From positions 248,001 through 312,000 of the forward strand of contig NZ_QPJS01000002.1 in assembly GCF_003337435.1 (NCBI RefSeq): 64,000 nt of DNA, in the 5' to 3' direction. A program made the position numbers and the translations under genes. This DNA is from Schleiferia thermophila (lineage in GTDB: Bacteria > Bacteroidota > Bacteroidia > Flavobacteriales > Schleiferiaceae). Under the pieces are notes generated by a model. That model did no database searches. It had not been told where the DNA came from and saw only the letters and a program-made list of their open reading frames with translations. This document shows, piece after piece, positions 34,912 through 43,368 of this stretch (its first letter is position 1; every line of letters begins with the position of its first letter).

Positions 34912-37900
34912 CTAACGGAGAATAACCAGTTTTTCGTATTGTTCGGCCTTGCTATCATCTAATGCTGAACGTACTTTCAGGCGGTAAATATAGACACCTT
35001 TACCGATTTTATCTCCAAAATCGTCTAATCCATCCCAACTAATATCTGTAACTCTGGTACCGGGGGATTGAATGAATTGATGAATGGTTTTGACCAGTCT
35101 GCCGGCCACTGTGTAAATTTGAATGGTGATTTCCAGCGGATGATTAGGTCTGTTGTGTTCAAATTGAAACCGGGTGTTGGTGGTAAAAGGATTGGGATAG
35201 TTGAGAAGATGCCGAATCACCATTTCATTGTCTGAAGCGACTATAAACTCGGTAAATGCTGTATTTGGGTTGTTGTAGGTGTCCCAGGCTCTTAACGATA
35301 GGGTATAATGGCCTTCCTGGAGGTTGAAAAATGGATAGCGCACCACACCGCTCTTAAATGTATTCAGGTCTGCTTTGTAGTATTCGTTCAAGACAATGGG
35401 TTGGTCTTCACGACCATTGAGTATAGCTACTATATCGCGGCCTATGCTGTTGCCTAAGGCATTGATGCCTGATGAATCGGAGAGTTTGGCTATCAAAATC
35501 GGGTTGGGGCCAGTAAGACCGCCCATCACAAAGTTTTCATCGTTTAGGAAAAGCCTGATTTCAGGGCCTTCACGGTCTTCGGGGGCATTCTCGTTCAATC
35601 CACCGATAATGGCCTGATCAAAATAGCCTATTGCTTCGTTGACTTCACTAAACGAATACAAGCTGAAGCGCCCGGTACCGAAACTTAAATTGATGTCTTT
35701 TGGAACGATGAATTCGGCCGAGTACAATCCGTTATGCACACTGGCCCTTCCCCGGTATATCATGGAGTTCTGTGTTTCAAATTCAAAGGGAAGACCCACT
35801 CCGTCATTGACCAGTGTTACTCTTTTGGTAGGTTTGTCAAAGACCCGTATTTCTGATTCTCCATTGAAATGCTGCATCAACTGATGGTTTTCATCAGTGA
35901 TCCGCGCATGTACCTTGACGCGATCCAGTGCTTTAAGGGTGTCTGAAAATTGCTGAATTTCAATGTCGTTGATTTTGGTCAGTTCAGTAGTATTGATGGG
36001 AATAGGTAGGCGCAGTGCCGGATCACCAAGGAAGGAAAATCGGAGTCTATCGCTGTTGCCACTGCCGTTTTTGGCATACATTGTTACCATACCTAATGGT
36101 ATATAGCCACCTGCGTCTTTAGTAAAGATGGTGTCAAATATTTGCTCATTGAGTTGTATTCCGGTAAAAGCTCCCACAGCTCGGGTAGTGGAAATTAAGG
36201 CTATACCAGCACCATTCGGATGTGTGAGTACACGCTCACCGGCTGATACGCGCCAGACTTCATCAAAGCGGGAAAATTCGCAGGTAATAGTGACAAACAG
36301 AGGCATATTGTCCATATTGTTCCAGGCTTCGATGTCTTCGATGCGCAGGTATTGCTCATAGCCCCATCCTACTTCACCTCCATGCCCGATGTAGTTGGTA
36401 ATCAGATTGCCTCTTTGTACACTTCGAAAGATGTCTTCTCTGGCCTCAGGATAGAGTTGGGTGCCACTGGTAGAAATTTGCACATAGGCATCGGCGTAGA
36501 TTTTCTGGTGATTGAAAAAGGGATATTTATTTTTGATTTTACTGGCTATTCTTTCGGATGCTTCCATGAAGGATCTTTCCCAGGCGGCATCCACATCGTC
36601 AGTGACCCATAGCAGGTTGCTCCTCCAGCTGCCTTTTGCATTGGGGGAGGTTTCATAATGGATGATCTTGTTGACGACGGTCATGGCCTCTGCGGGGGAT
36701 CTGACCGTCAGGCGGCCAATGGCTATGTCCAGATTTCCGGCCATCAAATTTCCCCCTTCACCAGCGTCGAGCTGTCCATAGAAATCGTCGGTAACAAACG
36801 AAGTATAAAGATTAAATGAGGCTACGGATTGATAAGCGGGGACAAAGTTGGTATTGTTGCTGAGCACATCTCTGTAGTCGTAGGAGGCTGTTCCCATTAG
36901 GGTTACATATCTCAAGCCCTGTCCGGCAGGGGCTTTTGTGAATTGATGCCGAAGAAAATCCCTGATTGCTGCAATATCTTGAATTCCTGAACTGTATTCA
37001 TTATAGATTTGCTCAGTAGTCACTACCAGTGTAGAATATCCATTTTGATTTTTTCTGTAGTCGGCCAGTTTTTGGGCAGCATTGAGAAAGGTCGGATGAG
37101 TGATGACAATGTATGTGTGAGCCGGTATGGCATGAAGATTCTGATTTTCGACCTGTCCGACAAATTCAGGAGTGGGGAAGTTGGAGCCGGTAAAGGCGAT
37201 AAATTCTCTGAGGGTATCGGTATGCTGTAGTGTTTGCCATGTATTTCCGGAAAGTGTTCCGGAGAGACTGTGATAATTAGCGGGATGGGTGACATCCCAC
37301 ACCTGTAGACTGGATGAGGAGTTTTGTATCTGAAATCGCGTAATAGTACCTGAACCTACAGTTCTGGAGTCTCTGAACAATAGTTGATTACCATCCATAG
37401 TCAAGAGCCTTCGTCCATGTATTCGTATCCAGTCTAGCCATGCTGTAGCACCTGGATTGACGGTGTTGTTGAAAACAAGATTTAGGGAAATAGCACCTGA
37501 ACCAGGTGTAAAACTACCCGATTGGAGTGCAGAGGTATATCTGTCAGAAAAATCACCTTGGGCTACTGGCGGGAAGTTGAGCTGCAGTATAGGCTGATTG
37601 CCTATTCTTGCTTCCATAAAAGTGCCGCCTACAGTAGAGCGAGCAATGGCTCTGACAGTAGCTGTAAAGGGTTCTCCAGGTACCGGATTTGGAAAAGTAA
37701 ACGAATACAAATACGAAAGCCTGAAGTCAAACACATCTCCAAACCACTGACGTCCGGTTCGCAGCATGTTGAACTTGCTTTCCTCCAAAAATGCATAATC
37801 GTCAAATGAAACGCATATGCCCGTCTGAGTGCCAGTGGCTTCGGGTCTTTGGGTTATGCGGAGTGCTCCGGGCTGGTCTAGACGAATGAAATAAACCCCC

Positions 37901-38751
37901 TTATCGGCATACCAATGATGCACATGCTGAAAGGTGCCTGTGGTAGTGTTGAACTCCCACCGGTGTGCATTTCTGGCAAAGAACAGAATGTAATCATTTC
38001 CATTGAAAATACCATCTCCATTGGCATCTACTGCCAGGACGGCATTTTCGATAAGGTCGTCAGTCTTCCGTGCGCCGGCTACTTCCGGAAGTAATCCCTC
38101 GGCATTGCCATATACTGCTATTTCGTTGATTCGTATTTCTCCCTGGATGCCATTAGATGCCAGATACTGGGGCGTGAGTTTGTAGATTCCATCTCTTTCC
38201 ACCCGGACTTTTATCCATCGGCCTGATGATAATACTGAGGAGCTTTTAAACTGAGCTATGCGTTTTCTGTCCAGGTTTTTTGAAATGTTTTTGAGTTGGA
38301 TTTCGCATAAGCCGTTTGTAAGGAGATAGATTTTTCCGTTGTCTTCTCGGAGCAAGGGCAGTTGAATTTCTACAGTGTAGCCGTTTGACTTTTGAATTTT
38401 GGCATATCTGGGTTTGAGTACAAGGTCTTGCTCATTGGGAATGAATGCATCAATTTGCGATGTGACCTCTCTCCAGGTAGTCTGATTTAAAAAGATGGTA
38501 TCAATTTCTTCATCGGCTCCAATGCTTTTGCTGATGTGAAAGTAGGGAACCCTGTATTCATCAAATCGTACTGCCTCATGATCTGCTACCGGAATTCTCA
38601 TCAAAAGACTATCGCCTATATAATCATTTTTGATTGTCCAGTCAGTGGAAATTTCTATTTGAAATCCCCGCTGGGCATGCAATGAAATGCTAACTGCTAT
38701 GAAGAGGTAAAACGCAAGGAACTTACTGACGAGATTCTTCATCAATTTCAC
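34912..38751 (-). CDS. porU: Type IX secretion system sortase PorU
   Basis: The 1279-residue protein has a signal peptide, a long beta-rich N-terminal region, a gingipain-type C25 peptidase domain with VTLMGTASYDYRD, the catalytic His790 in NYIGHGGE and Cys824 in TITCEFSRF (34 residues apart, as in the family), and a C-terminal sorting-like domain ending with GKGVYIYRLKVRS. PorU cleaves the sorting domain of exported proteins and joins them to anionic lipopolysaccharide. Cargo in this window includes the genes at 17.5, 19.4 and 27.0 kb. It is the first gene of the porU-porV pair and has a -7 box about 45 bases upstream. Confidence 0.95.
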   Translation of the reverse strand: MKLMKNLVSKFLAFYLFIAVSISLHAQRGFQIEISTDWTIKNDYIGDSLLMRIPVADHEAVRFDEYRVPYFHISKSIGADEEIDTIFLNQTTWREVTSQIDAFIPNEQDLVLKPRYAKIQKSNGYTVEIQLPLLREDNGKIYLLTNGLCEIQLKNISKNLDRKRIAQFKSSSVLSSGRWIKVRVERDGIYKLTPQYLASNGIQGEIRINEIAVYGNAEGLLPEVAGARKTDDLIENAVLAVDANGDGIFNGNDYILFFARNAHRWEFNTTTGTFQHVHHWYADKGVYFIRLDQPGALRITQRPEATGTQTGICVSFDDYAFLEESKFNMLRTGRQWFGDVFDFRLSYLYSFTFPNPVPGEPFTATVRAIARSTVGGTFMEARIGNQPILQLNFPPVAQGDFSDRYTSALQSGSFTPGSGAISLNLVFNNTVNPGATAWLDWIRIHGRRLLTMDGNQLLFRDSRTVGSGTITRFQIQNSSSSLQVWDVTHPANYHSLSGTLSGNTWQTLQHTDTLREFIAFTGSNFPTPEFVGQVENQNLHAIPAHTYIVITHPTFLNAAQKLADYRKNQNGYSTLVVTTEQIYNEYSSGIQDIAAIRDFLRHQFTKAPAGQGLRYVTLMGTASYDYRDVLSNNTNFVPAYQSVASFNLYTSFVTDDFYGQLDAGEGGNLMAGNLDIAIGRLTVRSPAEAMTVVNKIIHYETSPNAKGSWRSNLLWVTDDVDAAWERSFMEASERIASKIKNKYPFFNHQKIYADAYVQISTSGTQLYPEAREDIFRSVQRGNLITNYIGHGGEVGWGYEQYLRIEDIEAWNNMDNMPLFVTITCEFSRFDEVWRVSAGERVLTHPNGAGIALISTTRAVGAFTGIQLNEQIFDTIFTKDAGGYIPLGMVTMYAKNGSGNSDRLRFSFLGDPALRLPIPINTTELTKINDIEIQQFSDTLKALDRVKVHARITDENHQLMQHFNGESEIRVFDKPTKRVTLVNDGVGLPFEFETQNSMIYRGRASVHNGLYSAEFIVPKDINLSFGTGRFSLYSFSEVNEAIGYFDQAIIGGLNENAPEDREGPEIRLFLNDENFVMGGLTGPNPILIAKLSDSSGINALGNSIGRDIVAILNGREDQPIVLNEYYKADLNTFKSGVVRYPFFNLQEGHYTLSLRAWDTYNNPNTAFTEFIVASDNEMVIRHLLNYPNPFTTNTRFQFEHNRPNHPLEITIQIYTVAGRLVKTIHQFIQSPGTRVTDISWDGLDDFGDKIGKGVYIYRLKVRSALDDSKAEQYEKLVILR

Positions 38752-38794
38752 TTAACGATAAAATGTTTTAAAAAAGTACAAAGTGCATAAAGAG

Positions 38795-38802
38795 CAAAGG
38801 TA
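38795..38802 (-). promoter_or_regulatory. -7 promoter element of porU
   Basis: The minus strand reads TACCTTTGC, matching TAnnTTTG with the following C seen at other genes here. It ends 43 bases before the porU ATG. The -33 box is not clear. Confidence 0.45.
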
Positions 38803-38864
38803 CAGATACGATCCCTTTGGTTTAGCCGCTGGCTTAACAGACTTTAAAAAATTCAAAAAACTGT

Positions 38865-38886
38865 GTTTTACAATCAATTGTAAAAC
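38865..38886. promoter_or_regulatory. Perfect 22-base palindrome between porU and ctaB, candidate operator
   Basis: The half GTTTTACAAT and its exact reverse complement are separated by CA. The centre is about 38 bases upstream of the ctaB -7 box and about 74 upstream of the porU -7 box, in the divergent 166-base gap. No T-run follows, so a dimeric regulator site is more likely than a terminator. Confidence 0.55.
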
Positions 38887-38908
38887 AAGGTAAGCTGGTT
38901 AATTGTAC

Positions 38909-38916
38909 TAATTTTG
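38909..38916 (+). promoter_or_regulatory. -7 promoter element of the ctaB operon
   Basis: TAATTTTGCA matches TAnnTTTGCA. It ends one base before the ATG at 38918, so transcription should start after that ATG, which favours ATG 38933 as the real ctaB start. A -33 box is not evident, which would fit activator control from the palindrome. Confidence 0.5.
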
Positions 38917-38932
38917 CATGGGTTTTTATAGC

Positions 38933-39829
38933 ATGTATTCTTATCTGAGTTCATATTTTACAGTTTCGAAATGGAGGGATTTGTTGGTTTTAGGTAAAGC
39001 AAGACTGTCCTTCAGTGTTGTTTTTTCAGCGGGAGCAGGATATTTGATTGCTACAGAAGCATTTCAACTGACCCAATTTTTATATCTTATCGCTGGGGGC
39101 ATTGCCATCACTATGGCTGCCAATGCTTTTAATCAAATCATCGAAAAAGATATCGATGCCAAAATGTCCCGCACAGCCAATCGTCCATTGCCTGCAGGTC
39201 GGCTTTCTGTATCTGAGTCTTTTATGACAGCCGCAATATTAACATTGATTGGAGCTATCTTGCTCATTAAGGTCAATGCTCTCACAGCGGCTTTTGGCTT
39301 TATATCATTGATTGTATATGTATTGCTGTACACGCCCCTGAAAGCCATTACCCCTTTTTCGGTATTTGTAGGGGCTATACCAGGTGCTATGCCTTTTATG
39401 CTTGGATGGGTGGGCGCTACGGGGCGTTTTGGCATAGAGCCAGGAACTCTGTTTGCTGTTCAATTTCTATGGCAGTTTGCACATTTTTGGGCCATTGCGT
39501 GGATTCTATTTGAGGACTACAAAAAGGTTAATTATCATCTGTTGCCTACCGACCAGCCTAACGAAAAAGCATCCTTTCAAATCGTACTGTATTCTGCTGC
39601 CTCTGTAGTAACAGCGCTTTTACCGGCATTTGGCATTACGGGGTCTCTTCATCTATCGCTCTGGTCAGCACTACTGGTGTTGTTGATTGGTCTTTACTTT
39701 GTCCGTTCAGCTCTTATTTTACATAAGAATCCTTCAGTCTTTCACGCTCGGTTGGTTATGAGAACGAGTATTATTTATCTTACTCTAATTCAGATGATCT
39801 ATGTATTGGACAAATTTTCATTCCAATGA
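38933..39829 (+). CDS. ctaB: Protoheme IX farnesyltransferase (haem O synthase)
   Basis: A UbiA-family enzyme of 298 residues with about eight membrane helices. The first aspartate-rich motif appears as NQIIEKDIDAKMSRTANRPLPAG, and LVYTPLK-type and FLWQFAHFWAIAW segments are typical of CtaB/CyoE. It adds a farnesyl group to haem B for haem-copper oxidases. The ATG at 38918 would add five residues but sits at the promoter; ATG 38933 is used here. The stop overlaps the next gene (subunit III) by four bases, so it heads the oxidase operon. Confidence 0.93.
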   Translation: MYSYLSSYFTVSKWRDLLVLGKARLSFSVVFSAGAGYLIATEAFQLTQFLYLIAGGIAITMAANAFNQIIEKDIDAKMSRTANRPLPAGRLSVSESFMTAAILTLIGAILLIKVNALTAAFGFISLIVYVLLYTPLKAITPFSVFVGAIPGAMPFMLGWVGATGRFGIEPGTLFAVQFLWQFAHFWAIAWILFEDYKKVNYHLLPTDQPNEKASFQIVLYSAASVVTALLPAFGITGSLHLSLWSALLVLLIGLYFVRSALILHKNPSVFHARLVMRTSIIYLTLIQMIYVLDKFSFQ

Positions 39830-40443
39830 ACAGAGAAAATAATTCCATATCCGAAGTAAGGGACGAAAAACAACTTCTCAAAGCTCAAAGAAAGAGAGCA
39901 GCCAAGCCGCTTCTTTGGGTGTCCATGGCCAGTATATTTATGGCTTTTGCTGGACTGGTTAGCGGATACATCGTCAGCCGCGGATTTCTGATTGAAAACA
40001 ACCAATGGGTGGAGTTTGAGCTTCCGGCTCAGTTTATTTACAGCACGTTGATAATACTTGCTTCTTCAGTGGTTTTGGGAATTGGACAATACAAAGCTCA
40101 CAAGGACATCCGTATCGCAGGGTATCTCATGCTGAGTGCTCTTGTGATGGGAGCATTGTTTTGCTATATGCAAGTAGCTGCTTATCAAAATCTGATAAGC
40201 CGTAGTATTTTCTTCACCGGGCCGGGTTCGTTTACTGCCGGCAGTTGGATCTATGCCATTTCTTTTATTCACCTACTGCATATTGTAGGGGGGCTAATAG
40301 CCTTGAGCGTAGCAACAATCAAAGCGGTAAATGCCAAATATTCTGAGACCGACCACCTGGGCTATTCATTAGCAGCTGTTTTTTGGCACTTTTTAGGATT
40401 CGTCTGGATATTTTTGTATGCCTTTCTGACTTTTTATCGCTAA
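39826..40443 (+). CDS. Cytochrome c oxidase subunit III (first copy)
   Basis: The 205-residue protein has five hydrophobic helices after a basic N terminus (KAQRKRAAKP) and the subunit III features SWIYAISFIHLLHIVGG and YSLAAVFWHFLGFVWIFLYAFLTF at the end. Subunit III supports the catalytic subunit of haem-copper oxidases in the inner membrane. It overlaps ctaB by four bases and is followed by a second, larger subunit III gene after 37 bases. Tandem subunit III genes occur in caa3-type clusters of Bacteroidota. Confidence 0.88.
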   Translation: MNRENNSISEVRDEKQLLKAQRKRAAKPLLWVSMASIFMAFAGLVSGYIVSRGFLIENNQWVEFELPAQFIYSTLIILASSVVLGIGQYKAHKDIRIAGYLMLSALVMGALFCYMQVAAYQNLISRSIFFTGPGSFTAGSWIYAISFIHLLHIVGGLIALSVATIKAVNAKYSETDHLGYSLAAVFWHFLGFVWIFLYAFLTFYR

Positions 40444-40480
40444 AATTGCACGCAAAAATTGATCACTGGTAATAACGACT

Positions 40481-41401
40481 ATGGCTACACAAACGATTAC
40501 ATCCGAGCAAAATAAAAATGTATGGGGAGGGGGCAATGAGCCTTTTGGTGCCAGCTATGGAAAATTGATGATGTGGTTTTTCCTCCTTTCTGATGCCTTG
40601 ACTTTCTCGGGATTTCTTACGGCTTATGGATTGATAAGATTCAGATTTTCAGATGTATGGCCGGTTCCGGAAAGTGTTTTTACTCACTTTCCAGGTCTTG
40701 AAGGCGACCATCCATTGCTGTATGTAGCTCTTATGACTTTTATATTGATTATGAGCTCTGTGACCATGGTGCTAGCAGTAAATGCTGGTCATCACATGAA
40801 AAAAGACAAAGTAACCCTGTGGTTGCTTCTGACGATCGTCGGTGGATTCATCTTTCTTGGTTCACAAGCATGGGAATGGTACCATTTTATAAAGGGAGAA
40901 CATGGATCTGTAAAAGTAGAGAACCATGTATACTATATAGCCGATGAAAATGGTCACAGGGTTTCGCTTGCTCAGCTCGTTCACGGCATTGAACACGCAC
41001 ATCACGGAGATCACCATGAAAAATTTACCGATTCTCAGGTAATATCAGCTTTCCTAGCCAATAAAGATATGCGGCTTAAAGATCCGGGTAAGGTTGGAAA
41101 AACATATTCACGGTCAGAGTCTGAATCCCTTATTAAAAAATCCAGTGTAGTACAGGGTGCTAATCTTAAGGAAAATGAATATGGTCATACTCTGTTTGCC
41201 AACTTTTTCTTTTTCATCACTGGATTCCATGGTTTCCACGTTTTTTCTGGAGTAGTGATCAATATTGTCATATTTGCCAATGTGTTATTGGGTACCTATG
41301 AAAGAAGAGGTCACTATGAAATGGTGGAAAAGGTGGGTTTGTACTGGCACTTTGTGGATTTGGTTTGGGTGTTTGTATTTACATTTTTCTATCTTGTTTA
41401 A
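40481..41401 (+). CDS. Cytochrome c oxidase subunit III (second copy, with His-rich insert)
   Basis: A 306-residue subunit III. N-terminal helices include KLMMWFFLLSDALTFSGFL, and the C-terminal half has ANFFFFITGFHGFHVFSG and YWHFVDLVWVFVFTFFYLV, the usual family end. Between them (residues about 140-230) there is a polar insert with several His (HGIEHAHHGDHHEKF) not needed for the core fold. It may bind metal or project from the membrane; this is inference. It lies between the first subunit III and subunit IV genes in the same operon. Confidence 0.9.
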   Translation: MATQTITSEQNKNVWGGGNEPFGASYGKLMMWFFLLSDALTFSGFLTAYGLIRFRFSDVWPVPESVFTHFPGLEGDHPLLYVALMTFILIMSSVTMVLAVNAGHHMKKDKVTLWLLLTIVGGFIFLGSQAWEWYHFIKGEHGSVKVENHVYYIADENGHRVSLAQLVHGIEHAHHGDHHEKFTDSQVISAFLANKDMRLKDPGKVGKTYSRSESESLIKKSSVVQGANLKENEYGHTLFANFFFFITGFHGFHVFSGVVINIVIFANVLLGTYERRGHYEMVEKVGLYWHFVDLVWVFVFTFFYLV

Positions 41402-41423
41402 CATTATAAATTACTATTGATAT

Positions 41424-41753
41424 ATGGCTCACGTGCATGACGAAAAGAAAATGGTAAAAACCATTTGGATAGTATTTTTCATCTTGCTCATAGTTACAGC
41501 AGTAGAAGTAATTCTTGGAATTATTCATCCTGAACCCTTGATGGTAGAGGTAATGGGAACCAGGCTGCTAAACCATATTTTTATCGTACTTACTTTGTTG
41601 AAGGCATATTATATTGTTGCATATTTTATGCATGTGAAATATGAGAGGAAAAATCTGATATGGACGCTGACATTACCTACTCTAATTTTGATTCCCTATC
41701 TGACTTTCATCGTACTGACGGAGGGTTCTTATATGTATAAAATCGGATTTTAA
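41424..41753 (+). CDS. Cytochrome c oxidase subunit IV family protein
   Basis: The 109-residue protein has three membrane helices and the family pattern of prokaryotic subunit IV (CyoD/CtaF type): KTIWIVFFILLIVTAVEVILG, LLKAYYIVAYFMHVKYER and IPYLTFIVLTEGSYMY. It is a small accessory subunit in assembly of the haem-copper oxidase. It follows the subunit III gene by 22 bases and precedes SCO by 43. Confidence 0.88.
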   Translation: MAHVHDEKKMVKTIWIVFFILLIVTAVEVILGIIHPEPLMVEVMGTRLLNHIFIVLTLLKAYYIVAYFMHVKYERKNLIWTLTLPTLILIPYLTFIVLTEGSYMYKIGF

Positions 41754-41796
41754 ACATACGTTTCCAGAATTTGTTCTGTATGCAGGAGATCTGATA

Positions 41797-42558
41797 ATGA
41801 TGAAAAACAATTTAGGACGGGCATTATTGGTATCTATACTTCTAATGCCCGTTTTGATTTATTTAATTTTCGTTTACTCTTCGAGAGAGGTATTTTTTAA
41901 TACCCTTGATTATGTCGGGCCTCCAACCGTATTGGAGCGGACCGACGAGGCTGGTAATGTCCACTATGACACAATTCGCTACGCGGTGCCTCACTTCAGG
42001 GCCATATCCCATACAGGTACGATTGTCACCGACGATTCGCTGAAGGGTAAAATTACAGTCATCAATTTCTTTTTTACGAATTGCCCCAGCATCTGTGGTC
42101 CCATGAATTTCCATGTGAAAGAACGAATTTTCGATAGATTCAACGGATTTGAAAATTTTCAGATACTTTCCTTTACTGTAGACCCTGAGAGAGACTCTGT
42201 CGAAGCGCTCAAAGCATATGCTAAAAGTATCGGTGCAAATACAGTAAACGGAAGAACTGTATGGAATTTTCTGACTGCTGAAAAGGATAGGATCTATAAG
42301 CTAGCCGAAGCCCTGTTTCTCAATGCAAGCGAAGATGAAACTGCTCCTGGAGGATATCTGCATTCAGAATTACTTGTATTGGTAGACTGGGAAGGAAGGC
42401 TACGGTCCAGGCGCGATGACTATGGTAATATTATCGGAGCGTATAGTAGCCTTGACCAGATGGCATTGAAGGATCTACAAGAAGACATCTCTGTTCTGAT
42501 TGCCGAATACGAAAAAAATGAATCTTTAAAGCGCAAGAAAAGCAAAAAATCTAATTAG
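41797..42558 (+). CDS. SCO1/SenC family copper chaperone
   Basis: The 253-residue protein has an N-terminal membrane helix and a thioredoxin-like domain with the copper site FFTNCPSICGPM (two Cys, four apart) and the later His in GYLHSELLVLVDWEGRL. SCO proteins deliver copper to the CuA centre of oxidase subunit II. Its presence implies that subunit II, not in this window, carries CuA. A start at the second ATG (41800) is equally possible. The stop is followed after one base by the DUF420 gene. Confidence 0.9.
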   Translation: MMKNNLGRALLVSILLMPVLIYLIFVYSSREVFFNTLDYVGPPTVLERTDEAGNVHYDTIRYAVPHFRAISHTGTIVTDDSLKGKITVINFFFTNCPSICGPMNFHVKERIFDRFNGFENFQILSFTVDPERDSVEALKAYAKSIGANTVNGRTVWNFLTAEKDRIYKLAEALFLNASEDETAPGGYLHSELLVLVDWEGRLRSRRDDYGNIIGAYSSLDQMALKDLQEDISVLIAEYEKNESLKRKKSKKSN

Positions 42559-42559
42559 A

Positions 42560-43111
42560 ATGGGTGTGGGTATCAAAAAAAACGATAGCGTGATGATTCC
42601 GGTTATTGTCACACTCTCTGTGCTTGTCCCTGTAGCAGTTGCTGTGCTAATGATATATCCAGAAACCTTTAGTCTGGAAAACAGCTTCCCACAGGCAAAA
42701 AAACTTCCTGCTTTTCACGCTTTTTTAAATGGAACTACAGCAGTGTTGTTGATCCTCGGAGGCATATTTATTTCAAGAAAGAAGATACACCTGCACAGGG
42801 CAGTTATGGTGGCGGCATTTGTACTTTCTGCGTTGTTTCTGGTGTCGTACGTGGTTTCTAAAGTCTCAAATCCTCCCACTCCTTTTGGTGGAGAAGGTGC
42901 CACACGGATTATCTACTTTTTTATTCTGATTACGCATATTGCTCTTTCGGTTCCTGTACTCCCATTGGCGATGCTTTCAATTTACAGAGGGAGCACTATG
43001 GAGATCGACAAACACAAAAAACTTGTCAAATATACCTACCCTATCTGGCTTTATGTGGCAATTACGGGTGTATTGGTTTATGTATTTATGTCACCTTATT
43101 ATCCGGTATGA
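42560..43111 (+). CDS. DUF420 family membrane protein
   Basis: The 183-residue protein has about five membrane helices with the family's conserved His positions (FHAFLNGTTAVLLILGGIF, HLHRAVMVAAF, HIALSVPVLPLAM and KHKKLVKYTYPIWLYVAITG). DUF420 (CtaM-like) proteins occur in oxidase operons and are needed for maturation of certain haem-copper oxidases in some bacteria. It starts one base after the SCO stop and overlaps the next small gene by four. Confidence 0.88.
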   Translation: MGVGIKKNDSVMIPVIVTLSVLVPVAVAVLMIYPETFSLENSFPQAKKLPAFHAFLNGTTAVLLILGGIFISRKKIHLHRAVMVAAFVLSALFLVSYVVSKVSNPPTPFGGEGATRIIYFFILITHIALSVPVLPLAMLSIYRGSTMEIDKHKKLVKYTYPIWLYVAITGVLVYVFMSPYYPV

Positions 43112-43356
43112 GAAATATTTTAGTGCTGCTATTAATTTTGACCTTCTCCGTCATTTTGGCTGAGAGCAGCTTTGCACAGTGTGCAATGTGCAAAGCCGTA
43201 GCAGAATCATCCAGCGGTAACATTGGTGCAAAAAATCTGAATACCGGAATTCTTTTTCTAATGAGTATCCCATACTTACTTGCCACAGTGATTGCCATTG
43301 CCATTTGGCGACATAATAGGCAGACAAAAAATACATCTTCTGCTAAAGAACCTTGA
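43108..43356 (+). CDS. Small CxxC membrane protein of the oxidase operon
   Basis: An 82-residue product with a signal peptide (ending SSFAQ), then a CAMC motif at the start of the mature part, a polar stretch and one membrane helix (LFLMSIPYLLATVIAIAIW). It overlaps the DUF420 gene by four bases and so is part of the oxidase operon. I know of no function. The two cysteines facing the periplasm would suit copper or haem handling or thiol exchange; that is inference from place and shape. Confidence 0.75.
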   Translation: MRNILVLLLILTFSVILAESSFAQCAMCKAVAESSSGNIGAKNLNTGILFLMSIPYLLATVIAIAIWRHNRQTKNTSSAKEP

Positions 43357-43368
43357 AAAAACCAGAAT

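Noticed and set aside
35396-38185. Many open frames on the plus strand across porU
   Set aside because: Shadows of the long minus-strand PorU frame; no independent support.
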